DNA of 25,101 bases. It comes from an uncultured Bacteroides sp. (GTDB lineage Bacteria; Bacteroidota; Bacteroidia; Bacteroidales; Bacteroidaceae). Shown piece after piece: positions 1-7,438 of this stretch. The stretch spans positions 1-25,101 of the forward strand of contig NZ_CABUHK010000076.1 of assembly GCF_902491285.1 (NCBI RefSeq), written 5' to 3'. Numbering within the stretch: position 1 is the stretch's first letter; every line of letters starts with the position of its first letter. The notes under the pieces are model-generated. The model was not told the DNA's origin and ran no database searches. It saw nothing but the letters and a program-made list of their open reading frames with translations. Both the position numbers and the translations under genes were made by a program.

Positions 1-173
1 TGGATAGGGACGCAATCGAACTGGCTCAGGAAAAATTCTACTTTATGGCCGCCGATTTGGGTGATCCCGCGACATGGAACGATCCATGGAGAGCTTTAAT
101 CCATGATAACAGCGAAACTTTATGGGTATCCTGGGCCAAAGGAACCGTCATGCGCTATATCTATATAGAATAA
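1..173 (+). CDS. C-terminal fragment of an unrecognised protein (5' end outside window)
   Basis: An open frame (codons beginning at base 3) runs in from the left edge and stops at TAA 171-173, giving 56 residues beginning DRDAIELAQEKFYF and ending VMRYIYIE. The reading is rich in Trp and aromatic residues (GDPATWNDPW, ETLWVSWAKG), which fits the last blades of a secreted beta-propeller or beta-sandwich carbohydrate-active protein, but I do not recognise the family. It ends 20 bases before the start of the first DUF4832 gene, so it is probably the upstream member of the same operon. Its function would have to be read from the missing part. Confidence 0.65.
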   Translation, partial: DRDAIELAQEKFYFMAADLGDPATWNDPWRALIHDNSETLWVSWAKGTVMRYIYIE

Positions 174-193
174 CTAATAAAACATGCATCATT

Positions 194-1687
194 ATGAAAA
201 GATATTACTTTCAAATATTACTGGCGTGCTGCCTGACACTATTTGCCGGATGTTCCGATTCAGACTCAGAATCCGGTCAGAACGGTATACCCAAAGGGTC
301 AAAAGCTATTGACCTGCAACAAGACAGAAGTGGTCTGCTACGTAATCCTTGCATGGGCTGGGGGCTTTATGACGATGCAGTTGGCAATGTAGCCAACGCA
401 GAAGAGTATTGGGCTGCACAAGACGAAGCTGCACGCAACTATGCATCTTTCTTCTATATACGCTGGCGTTGGTCGGAAATGGAACCGGAGGAAGGAAAAT
501 ATGCCTGGATCTACGACGAGAACTATAAAAAGCTGATTCAAGGAGCGCTCGACCGGGGATTGAAGTTATGTTTCCGTATCTATGACAACGGACAGGACAA
601 CATCCGCCAAGGTACTCCCGAATATGTCCGTACCGCAGGAGCTAAAGGATATACTGTGACAGGACAGAATGGTAATTTATGGACTCCTTATGCCGACGAT
701 CCTATCTTTCAGCAGAAATATGAAAAGTTTGTCGCAGCATTCGCTAAAGAGTATGACAATCCGGATATCGTAGATTTTATCGACGGGCACTCTTTGGGCT
801 GGTGGGGAGAAGGCTCACATATTGAATACCTGAATTCTGACAAGAAGAAAGAGACGTTCGACTGGTTTACAACGATGTATTCCAAGAACTTCAAGAATAT
901 CATTCTGGTATTACCTTATAATAGCGAAATCGGATTCAATACGGAAAAAGAAATCGCTATCGACCAAAAAGGGTATGGATTGCGCAGAGACGGTCTGGGA
1001 AGTATGTGGTTTACTGAAAATGACGAGAAAGTAGCGAACGAGATGTATGGAAAAGTTTTAATGGTGGGCGAATGTGCTTACTGGGGAGGATATACGGCTG
1101 CTTACGAACCTTTCAAAAATGACACAAAATATTCCTTCAAATCATGGAAGGATGTATATAATCAGAGTTTCGACCATGCCCAGACTTATCATTTCAACAC
1201 ACTCGACTTAAGAACGATTACCGAAACAAAGGGCTGGACGGGACTGGCACCGGAACTTGTCCGCAAATTTGTTCTGAACGGCGGATACAGGGTATATCCT
1301 ACTTATGTAATCATGCCTTATGAAGCCTCAGCAGGCCAAACCGTATCTATCTCCCACTCATGGAGAAACACCGGATATGGTTACTTGCCGAATAACATGA
1401 AGAATTGGAACTATAAGTACAAACCGGCCTTTGCCTTGTTCGACGAGAGCGGCAAACTGGTAAAATCATGGATTGACGAGGATGCCGAACCTTCGCAATG
1501 GTTGTCTAACCAACGGAAAAACTATACTTACGAGGTTTCCCTCGACGGTATTTCCAGAGGCAATTACCAATGGGCGGTAGCTATTGTCGACAAGACCAAA
1601 GATAACCAACCAGGTATCAATATCGGTATCAAAGATAAGGAGAAGAAGGATGGGTGGACATTTATCAGTGAAATGACTATTAAATAA
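194..1687 (+). CDS. DUF4832-type secreted lipoprotein, putative TIM-barrel glycoside hydrolase (paralogue 1)
   Basis: I start this 497-residue protein at ATG 194, not at the in-frame ATG 122, because 194 gives a proper lipoprotein signal (MKRYYFQILLACC..., lipobox LFAGC with Cys20) and because 122 lies inside the upstream gene. After a short Ser/Asp linker comes LLRNPCMGWG (Asn51-Gly57), then RWRWSEMEPEEGKYAW, which resembles the early strands of clan GH-A barrels. WWGE (Glu206) and VGECAYWG (Glu293) are spaced like the acid/base and nucleophile of such enzymes; that role is my inference. The last 130 residues look like a beta-sandwich (SWRNTGYGYLPNN, RGNYQWAVAIVDKTKD). I assign DUF4832, possibly with DUF4874 at the N-terminus, from memory of the family. 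The substrate is unknown. A close paralogue follows 15 bases downstream. Confidence 0.85.
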   Translation: MKRYYFQILLACCLTLFAGCSDSDSESGQNGIPKGSKAIDLQQDRSGLLRNPCMGWGLYDDAVGNVANAEEYWAAQDEAARNYASFFYIRWRWSEMEPEEGKYAWIYDENYKKLIQGALDRGLKLCFRIYDNGQDNIRQGTPEYVRTAGAKGYTVTGQNGNLWTPYADDPIFQQKYEKFVAAFAKEYDNPDIVDFIDGHSLGWWGEGSHIEYLNSDKKKETFDWFTTMYSKNFKNIILVLPYNSEIGFNTEKEIAIDQKGYGLRRDGLGSMWFTENDEKVANEMYGKVLMVGECAYWGGYTAAYEPFKNDTKYSFKSWKDVYNQSFDHAQTYHFNTLDLRTITETKGWTGLAPELVRKFVLNGGYRVYPTYVIMPYEASAGQTVSISHSWRNTGYGYLPNNMKNWNYKYKPAFALFDESGKLVKSWIDEDAEPSQWLSNQRKNYTYEVSLDGISRGNYQWAVAIVDKTKDNQPGINIGIKDKEKKDGWTFISEMTIK

Positions 1688-1702
1688 ATGAACCGATAAA
1701 GC

Positions 1703-3157
1703 ATGAAACATATACATTTATATCTATTTGCACTTATCTCCGTGATCCTTACAAGCTGCTCACACGCCTGTCAAAAGGTAGAGTTGCAGGAAGACACCGT
1801 ATCATTGCTTCGCAACCCTTGTATGGGTTGGGGAGTATATGATGACGCTAATGATGAAGTACAAAACGCGAATATTTACTGGGCTGCCCAAGACGAGGCA
1901 GCCCGTCAATACGCTTCTTTCTTTTATGTACGTTGGAGGTGGTCGGACATGGAACCGGAAGAAGGCAAATACGCCTGGCTGTATGATGAAAATTACAAAA
2001 AACTGATACAGGGTGCCTTAGACCGTGGATTGAAACTCTGTTTCCGTATTTACAACAACGGACAGGATAACCTGCGTGCCGGAACTCCTGACTACGTACG
2101 CCGTGCCGGAGCAAAAGGATATACCGTAAAAGGATTGAAAGGTGATCTTTGGACACCTTATCCGGATGATCCGATTTTTCAGGAAAAACTGGAAAAGTTT
2201 GTCGAAGCCTTTGCCAAGGAATATGATAATCCGGATATTGTAGACTTTGTAGACGGATATAGTCTTGGTTGGTGGGGAGAATGTCACCATGTGATCCTGC
2301 AAGACCAAAACAAATTCGAGCAAGTGTTCGACTGGTTCACAACCCTCTATTCCACTCACTTCAAAAATGTGCTTCTTACGCTCCCCTTCGGCAGCCAAAT
2401 CGGTTTCGACACCGAAAAACGAATTGCAATTGACGGAAAAGGATATGGCATGAGACGAGACGGATTGGGAAGCATGTGGTTCAGTGATGAAGAAAGGAGG
2501 ATCGTCGCGGATATGTATGGAAAGACACTTCTTGTCGGAGAATCCTGTTACTGGGGATGTTCCACCGATGATTGCACTCCATTCAGCTCGGATACACGTT
2601 ACCGGATGAATACATGGAGAGATGTGTACGAACAGACTTATCAACATGCTATTGAAGGACATTTCAATACGTTGGATTTAAGAGAGATTCCCGAAACAAA
2701 AGGGTGGACCGAACGGGCAAATGACCTGGTAGAGAAATTTATCGTCCAAGGAGGATACCGAATTTATCCGTGCAGCCTATCATTGCCTGTCCGTATTAAA
2801 GCCAATTCGACAGTCACCATTTCACACGAATGGAAAAATACAGGAAACGGTTATCTGCCTAACAATATGCCCAACTGGAATTATAAATATAAACCGGCCT
2901 TTGCACTGTTTGACCAACAAGGAAGTCTTGTGCAAACATGGGTAGATGATCATGCAGAACCTTCGGACTGGCTGCATAATACGGTACATTCTTATACTTA
3001 TCCGGTTACTTTCACTGATATTCCAAAAGGGACTTATCAATGGGCTGTGGCTATCGTCGACCAGACGAAAGACCAACAGCCGGGGATTAAACTGGCAATC
3101 AAAGATAAAAAAGAAAAAAACGGCTGGTTTTTACTCAATGAGATAACTATCCAATAA
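1703..3157 (+). CDS. DUF4832-type secreted lipoprotein, putative TIM-barrel glycoside hydrolase (paralogue 2)
   Basis: This 484-residue protein is a tandem duplicate of the preceding gene, nearly co-linear throughout, with long identical stretches such as YDENYKKLIQGALDRGLK and FALFD. The signal is lipoprotein-type (MKHIHLYLFALISVILTSC, Cys19). The NPCMGWG motif, RWRWSDMEPEEGKYAW, WWGE (Glu193) and VGESCYWG (Glu280) are all kept, so both copies are probably active. The linker after the lipid Cys is shorter than in paralogue 1. Differences cluster in the loop after WWGE (CHHVILQDQNKFEQ here, GSHIEYLNSDKKKE there) and around residues 285-300, where a substrate pocket could differ. It is cotranscribed with paralogue 1 across a 15-base gap and probably with the GH20 gene 77 bases downstream. 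Confidence 0.85.
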   Translation: MKHIHLYLFALISVILTSCSHACQKVELQEDTVSLLRNPCMGWGVYDDANDEVQNANIYWAAQDEAARQYASFFYVRWRWSDMEPEEGKYAWLYDENYKKLIQGALDRGLKLCFRIYNNGQDNLRAGTPDYVRRAGAKGYTVKGLKGDLWTPYPDDPIFQEKLEKFVEAFAKEYDNPDIVDFVDGYSLGWWGECHHVILQDQNKFEQVFDWFTTLYSTHFKNVLLTLPFGSQIGFDTEKRIAIDGKGYGMRRDGLGSMWFSDEERRIVADMYGKTLLVGESCYWGCSTDDCTPFSSDTRYRMNTWRDVYEQTYQHAIEGHFNTLDLREIPETKGWTERANDLVEKFIVQGGYRIYPCSLSLPVRIKANSTVTISHEWKNTGNGYLPNNMPNWNYKYKPAFALFDQQGSLVQTWVDDHAEPSDWLHNTVHSYTYPVTFTDIPKGTYQWAVAIVDQTKDQQPGIKLAIKDKKEKNGWFLLNEITIQ

Positions 3158-3167
3158 ATAAAAAACA

Positions 3168-3219
3168 GGAGGTGTGTCATCGCTCAAAGATATCTGTCAT
3201 TTAGCTTTGACACATCTCT
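3168..3219. promoter_or_regulatory. Intercistronic stem-loop between DUF4832 gene 2 and GH20 gene
   Basis: Bases 3168-3179 pair with 3208-3219 to give a 12-bp stem with two G-U pairs and a 28-base loop, whose inner GCT/AGC can pair further. On the + strand the stem is followed by TCTAAAAAA, not a T-run; on the - strand it would be followed by a T-run. As the flanking genes both read +, it is more likely an RNA-processing, stabilising or partial attenuation element than a simple terminator. Confidence 0.5.
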
Positions 3220-3234
3220 CTAAAAAACAATGAT

Positions 3235-4785
3235 ATGAGGATTACATATACATTCATCTTCCTGCTGGCAATAACTCTATTTTCATTTCCGCTCAAAGCG
3301 GAAGAATCTATCCGGTTAATACCACAACCTGCCGAGCTCCAGATACAGTCCGGCACTCTCATATTACCCGGTTCTGTTGATATTTCCTATTCATCAGCAT
3401 TAAAAAAGGAAGCAATTCTGCTAAGTAAGTATTTACAGGAATCAAAGCTAACCACAAAACTTTATTCCGGCAAATCCGATGCAATGATTCAGTTACAAAT
3501 CTCCCCGACTACTCTTTCTGCACACAAAGAAGGATATGTCCTGCAAATTTCAAATCAAAATATACAGATAAAATCGTCTTCGTCCACGGGAATATTTTAC
3601 GGTATCCAAACATTACGCCAACTTATCGGTAAATATCCTGACCGTCGACTTCCGCAACTGACCATAACTGATTATCCGAACTTCAGTTGGAGAGCTTTCA
3701 TGCTGGATGAAGCACGCTATTTCAAAGGCAAGGAAGTAGTATGCCGGCTACTCGACCAAATGGCTTATTTAAAAATGAACACGTTCCATTGGCACTTGAC
3801 TGACGACCAAGGCTGGCGCATTGAAATCAAGAAATTCCCCAAACTTACAGAAATCGGTTCTTACCGTGATTCAAGCGAAATCAACCATTTTGAGAGTGAT
3901 GTGTTCGACGGTAAGCCACATAGCGGCTATTATACCCAGAAAGAGATAAAAGAAATTATCGAGTATGCCCGCGAACGTCATATCAATATTGTTCCGGAAA
4001 TAGAAATGCCGGGACACGCCAGTGCCGCCATTGCTTCTTACCCCTGGCTGGGAACAAATAACGAATCTATTAAGGTGCCGGGAAAATTCGGAGTGCATTA
4101 CAACGTTTACAACGTAGCCGATTCCAAAGTACTGGACGCCTTGAAAGATATCCTGACCGAAGTTATTGAATTATTCCCTTCTCCGGTAATCCACATCGGA
4201 GGCGATGAAGTGAAATATAACCAATGGAAAGAGTCTCCTGTAGTGCAGGCATATATGCAGAAACATGCACTGCAAACGCCGGCGGAACTACAAGTGCATT
4301 TCACCAACGGCATATCCAACTGGCTTTCCTCTAAAGGAAAAAGAATGATGGGCTGGAACGAAATCACGGGCAGCAAGTTACACGAGTACCAATCTTCCAC
4401 TGATACTGCTATCCAAAATGAGAAGTTGGCCAAAAATGCGATTGTACATTGTTGGAAAGGAGATTATTCTTTGATTAAAGAAGCTATTGAGAATGGGTAT
4501 GATATAGTAAATGCTTATCACGAATATACTTATCTCGATTATGACTATAAGACAATTCCTTTGGAGAAAGCATATCATTTCAATCCTGTACCCAAAGGGC
4601 TGACAGCAGAACAACGTATTCATGTATTAGGCGTCAGTTGCCAGATGTGGGGAGAGTTTATTCCGACCGTAGAAAGTATGGATAAACTGCTATTTCCCAG
4701 GATAGCTGCGTATGCAGAGACAGGATGGAGCTTGGAAAAGAACAAGAACTTTCAGCAGTTTTCAGAAACATTAAAGACTCATTAA
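3235..4785 (+). CDS. GH20 beta-N-acetylhexosaminidase, secreted
   Basis: The enzyme releases terminal beta-linked GlcNAc or GalNAc from glycans by substrate-assisted catalysis. The 516-residue protein has a signal peptide (MRITYTFIFLLAITLFSFPLKA, no lipobox Cys), so it is probably periplasmic. Residues 25-140 form the GH20b-like N-terminal domain (IRLIPQPAELQ, GIFYGIQTLRQL). The barrel follows: FHWHLTDDQGWRIEIKKFP (His185-Pro201), PEIEMPGHA, and HIGGDEV with the catalytic Asp324-Glu325 pair that orients the acetamido group and donates the proton. MMGWNE and QMWGEF carry aromatic sugar-binding residues. It ends soon after the barrel, without the C-terminal modules seen in many longer Bacteroides GH20 enzymes. 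It is the last gene of the + strand run, facing a convergent alpha-mannosidase gene. Confidence 0.95.
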   Translation: MRITYTFIFLLAITLFSFPLKAEESIRLIPQPAELQIQSGTLILPGSVDISYSSALKKEAILLSKYLQESKLTTKLYSGKSDAMIQLQISPTTLSAHKEGYVLQISNQNIQIKSSSSTGIFYGIQTLRQLIGKYPDRRLPQLTITDYPNFSWRAFMLDEARYFKGKEVVCRLLDQMAYLKMNTFHWHLTDDQGWRIEIKKFPKLTEIGSYRDSSEINHFESDVFDGKPHSGYYTQKEIKEIIEYARERHINIVPEIEMPGHASAAIASYPWLGTNNESIKVPGKFGVHYNVYNVADSKVLDALKDILTEVIELFPSPVIHIGGDEVKYNQWKESPVVQAYMQKHALQTPAELQVHFTNGISNWLSSKGKRMMGWNEITGSKLHEYQSSTDTAIQNEKLAKNAIVHCWKGDYSLIKEAIENGYDIVNAYHEYTYLDYDYKTIPLEKAYHFNPVPKGLTAEQRIHVLGVSCQMWGEFIPTVESMDKLLFPRIAAYAETGWSLEKNKNFQQFSETLKTH

Positions 4786-4859
4786 AATACAAGACAAGCT
4801 CAAAACGTTCCTAAGTCATTCTAAAAAGCTGTCATAGTGTGTTCTGACAAGGGATTATT

Positions 4860-4942
4860 CTCACTTTAGTGAAAATAAATACTCATTATAATGAGAAAAA
4901 ATACTCACTGCAATGAGTATTTTTTCTCATTGCAGTGAGTAT
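4860..4942. repeat. Four tandem palindromes at exact 22-bp period between convergent genes
   Basis: Copies of a 14-bp palindrome with consensus CTCAYTNNARTGAG start at 4860, 4882, 4904 and 4926, exactly 22 bases apart. Copies 2 to 4 match the palindrome in all or all but one pair; copy 1 ends GTGAA. The 8-base spacers are A/T only (AAATAAATA-like, then AAAAAATA, then TATTTTTT). The array fills the 3' region shared by the GH20 and GH92 genes and starts 10 bases past the GH92 stop codon on that strand. Confidence 0.9.
4896..4925. terminator. Bidirectional intrinsic terminator within the 22-bp repeat array
   Basis: AAAAAATACTCA (4896-4907) pairs perfectly with TGAGTATTTTTT (4914-4925), leaving a 6-base centre. 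There is an A-run on one side and a T-run on the other, so it can terminate both the GH20 (+) and GH92 (-) transcripts. A competing 17-bp hairpin, 4901-4917 with 4926-4942, uses repeats 3 and 4. The stem has few G-C pairs, so efficiency is uncertain. Confidence 0.65.
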
Positions 4943-4951
4943 ACTTGAGAA

Positions 4952-7147
4952 TTATTTCATCTTATACACCAACGTTCCACCCTTCACAATATCTTCATGT
5001 GATATTGAATTCTTTGTATAGGGTTCTCCATTCAGCGTTATGCTATCCACATACAGATGTTCTTTAGACAAGTTCTCTGCAATAACCGTAAAAGTCTTCC
5101 CATCAGCCAGATGCAATACCATCTTCGGCAGTTGCGGAGCACCGAATACATATTCTCCGCTCACCGGATCTACCGGATAGAATCCCATTGCGCTAAGCAT
5201 ATACCAGGCTGACATCTGACCACAGTCATCGTTTCCACAAAGTCCGTCGGGTTTATTCTTGTATTGGGTGTCGAAGATTTCACGAACCAGCTCTTGTGTA
5301 CGTTCCGGACGACCGGCTAATGCATATAAATAAGTGACATGATGGCTCGGTTCGTTGCCGTGGGCATACTGCCCGATCAAACCTGTCACATCCGACAGAC
5401 TTTCACCTTCGAGCTTAACTGTGAACAAAGAATCCAACTTGTTCAGGAAAGGCTCTTCACCGCCAAACAGACTGATTAATCCCGGTACATCATGCTGTAC
5501 ATGCCAGGTATATTGCCATGCATTCCCTTCAGTATAGTCACCGCCAATACTTTCGGAATGTCCCAACGCACTTGGATTAAACGGAGCTTTCCAGGTTCCG
5601 TCAGCCTTACGCGGACGCATAAATTGAGTTTCCGAATCGAAGAGGTTCTTATAATAATCCGCACGTTTTGCGAAATAAGCGGCATCTTCCTCTTTTCCCA
5701 TACGGCGTGCCATGTCGGCGGCGGCATAATCATCATACACTGATTCCAGGGTAGAAGATACCGATTCCGCTTTTATCAGGTCGGTTGGGAAATATCCATA
5801 TTTGGTATAAACTTCCCAGTTCGACTTCAACGGATGAGAGACTGTCTGAGTTTTCTTTATCATATTGAAAGCACGTTCGGCATCAAAGCCACGGAATCCC
5901 TTACGATAAGCCTCAGCAATGACCGATACACCGTGATTGCCAATCATACAGAAATTTTCTTTTCCCCATAATGCCCAGATAGGCAGGAAGCCCTGTACTT
6001 CACCTTGTTCTATCAACGAATTTACGAAACCATCCACACGTTCGGGAATCACTAATGTATAGAACGGATGAGCGGCACGATAGGTATCCCAGAGAGAGAA
6101 AGTGGAATAGAAAGTTCCTGTTCCGGCTTTCACAATGGAATCGGCAGCGTTACGGTACATGCCGTCTACATCCGAAATCTGATTCGGCTGGATCAGTGCG
6201 TGATAGAAACAGGTATAGAAATTGGTCTTTTCATCATCAGTACCGTCTATTTCAATACGGCTCAGATAATTATTCCATTCATTATGAACGGCAGTTTTCA
6301 CTCCGTCAAAGTCCCACGCAGGAATTTCGGCTTCCAGGTTCTTTTTTGCTCCATCCACACTGGTAGTAGAAAGGGCAACTTTCATCATCAGTTCTTCGCC
6401 CGGTTTCATGTCGAAAGTAGCAACGATGCGTTTTCCTTTTTCTGTTTCTCCTATTGGAAGATAAAGAGAGTCTACGACAGGACGATTGAATTTCATCACA
6501 AAGAAATAATCCTGATCCACCCATACGGTATTATTGACATGCCCGGTCAGTGTCTGCGCGTCTTCCCAGTTTACTTCGCAACTGTTCACTTGTGAATGAT
6601 ACTGTTCTTCTCTCCATGCAGGCCCATGCTGCAAGTCAATCAGGACAGAAGCCGAATCGGCTTTATGATAAGTGTAACGATGCAGAGCTGCATGAATAGA
6701 AGCGGTCAGTTCCGCTTTCACCTGAGGATCTGAAAGTTCAACCGTATAATAACCCGGAGTAGCGGCTTCTTTATCTTTTGAGAAGTGACTACGATAGGCA
6801 TCCCATGCACGGGTACGTGTACCTGTTACCGGCATCACCAGGATATCACCCAAATCCATGCATCCTGTTCCGTTCAAATGGGTCTGAGTGAATCCCCAAA
6901 TCAACGTGTCCTGATAAACATATTCAGAGCAGTATCTCCAACCTACTGCACCTGTCACGGGACTAGTCTGTACCATTCCGAAAGGATAACACGCACCGGG
7001 AAATGTATGACCGTTATCGGCAGCGCCAATAAAAGTATTAACGTATTGGGCATAATCCTGCGTTGCCATTTTTTCTGTCGGAATGCAGGAAGAATAAAAA
7101 AACAAACTAGCCAAAGCAGCAGTCATCAAAGGGATTTTTCTTTTCAT
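4952..7147 (-). CDS. GH92 family calcium-dependent alpha-mannosidase lipoprotein
   Basis: GH92 enzymes are exo-acting, inverting, Ca2+-dependent alpha-mannosidases that trim N-glycans or yeast mannan. The 731 residues match the usual family length. The N-terminus (MKRKIPLMTAALASLFFYSSC) is a lipoprotein signal with lipid Cys21. The family opening YVNTFIGAADNGHTFPGACYPFGMVQTSP follows, with the beta-sandwich domain to about residue 270 and the (alpha/alpha)6 barrel after it. EGNAWQY (Glu540) is in the place of the general acid, and GNDDCGQMSAWY (Asp640/Asp641) in that of the base, by comparison with characterised GH92 enzymes; I assign these from motif similarity. Linkage specificity cannot be read with confidence. 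The gene is monocistronic and divergent from sppA, with a leader of about 100 bases. Confidence 0.95.
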   Translation of the reverse strand: MKRKIPLMTAALASLFFYSSCIPTEKMATQDYAQYVNTFIGAADNGHTFPGACYPFGMVQTSPVTGAVGWRYCSEYVYQDTLIWGFTQTHLNGTGCMDLGDILVMPVTGTRTRAWDAYRSHFSKDKEAATPGYYTVELSDPQVKAELTASIHAALHRYTYHKADSASVLIDLQHGPAWREEQYHSQVNSCEVNWEDAQTLTGHVNNTVWVDQDYFFVMKFNRPVVDSLYLPIGETEKGKRIVATFDMKPGEELMMKVALSTTSVDGAKKNLEAEIPAWDFDGVKTAVHNEWNNYLSRIEIDGTDDEKTNFYTCFYHALIQPNQISDVDGMYRNAADSIVKAGTGTFYSTFSLWDTYRAAHPFYTLVIPERVDGFVNSLIEQGEVQGFLPIWALWGKENFCMIGNHGVSVIAEAYRKGFRGFDAERAFNMIKKTQTVSHPLKSNWEVYTKYGYFPTDLIKAESVSSTLESVYDDYAAADMARRMGKEEDAAYFAKRADYYKNLFDSETQFMRPRKADGTWKAPFNPSALGHSESIGGDYTEGNAWQYTWHVQHDVPGLISLFGGEEPFLNKLDSLFTVKLEGESLSDVTGLIGQYAHGNEPSHHVTYLYALAGRPERTQELVREIFDTQYKNKPDGLCGNDDCGQMSAWYMLSAMGFYPVDPVSGEYVFGAPQLPKMVLHLADGKTFTVIAENLSKEHLYVDSITLNGEPYTKNSISHEDIVKGGTLVYKMK

Positions 7148-7241
7148 GCAAATATAGTGTTAAGTTAATGTCGCATTACATACATGAGTATTTATCATTC
7201 TTTTCATAATAGTATGATTCAATGTATGAATAGTTGTGCCA

Positions 7242-7249
7242 CAAAATTA
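7242..7249 (-). promoter_or_regulatory. Candidate -7 box for the GH92 gene
   Basis: The - strand reads TAATTTTG, a match to TAnnTTTG, 95 bases before the start codon. No clear TTTG lies at the -33 position. A second match, TATATTTG at 7285-7292, is an alternative. The rest of the 291-base divergent region 7148-7438 is AT-rich and holds no other gene. Confidence 0.4.
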
Positions 7250-7389
7250 AAGTTTTCTTCCCATTTAAAACGAGTGTATACTGACAAATATACTTAAATT
7301 TTAAACAAAAGAAGCGCTGATTTATACAGATTCATTGTGATAAAACAAAAATTCGTACGACTTATTGAATAAATATCAACTCAATTATT

Positions 7390-7397
7390 TATCTTTG
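7390..7397 (+). promoter_or_regulatory. Candidate -7 box for the sppA operon
   Basis: TATCTTTG matches TAnnTTTG and would start transcription near 7404, about 35 bases before the sppA ATG. A TTG at 7364-7366 is a loose -33 candidate with a longer than usual spacer. A small hairpin AGCTTA-ATAA-TAAGCT (7400-7415) falls at the start of the leader. Confidence 0.5.
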
Positions 7398-7438
7398 TTA
7401 GCTTAATAATAAGCTGGCGCAAAAAAACAATAAGTACA

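Noticed and set aside
2018..2662. 214-codon open frame on the - strand inside DUF4832 gene 2
   Set aside because: It is antisense to a well-supported gene, has no recognisable domain, and similar shadows occur opposite other genes here.
4860..4942. Small CRISPR array
   Set aside because: The repeats are 14-bp palindromes with near-identical 8-base A/T spacers, and there are no cas genes.
6068..6595. 175-codon + strand open frame opposite the GH92 gene
   Set aside because: The GH92 frame is supported along its whole length by family motifs; the antisense frame has a low-complexity, implausible composition.
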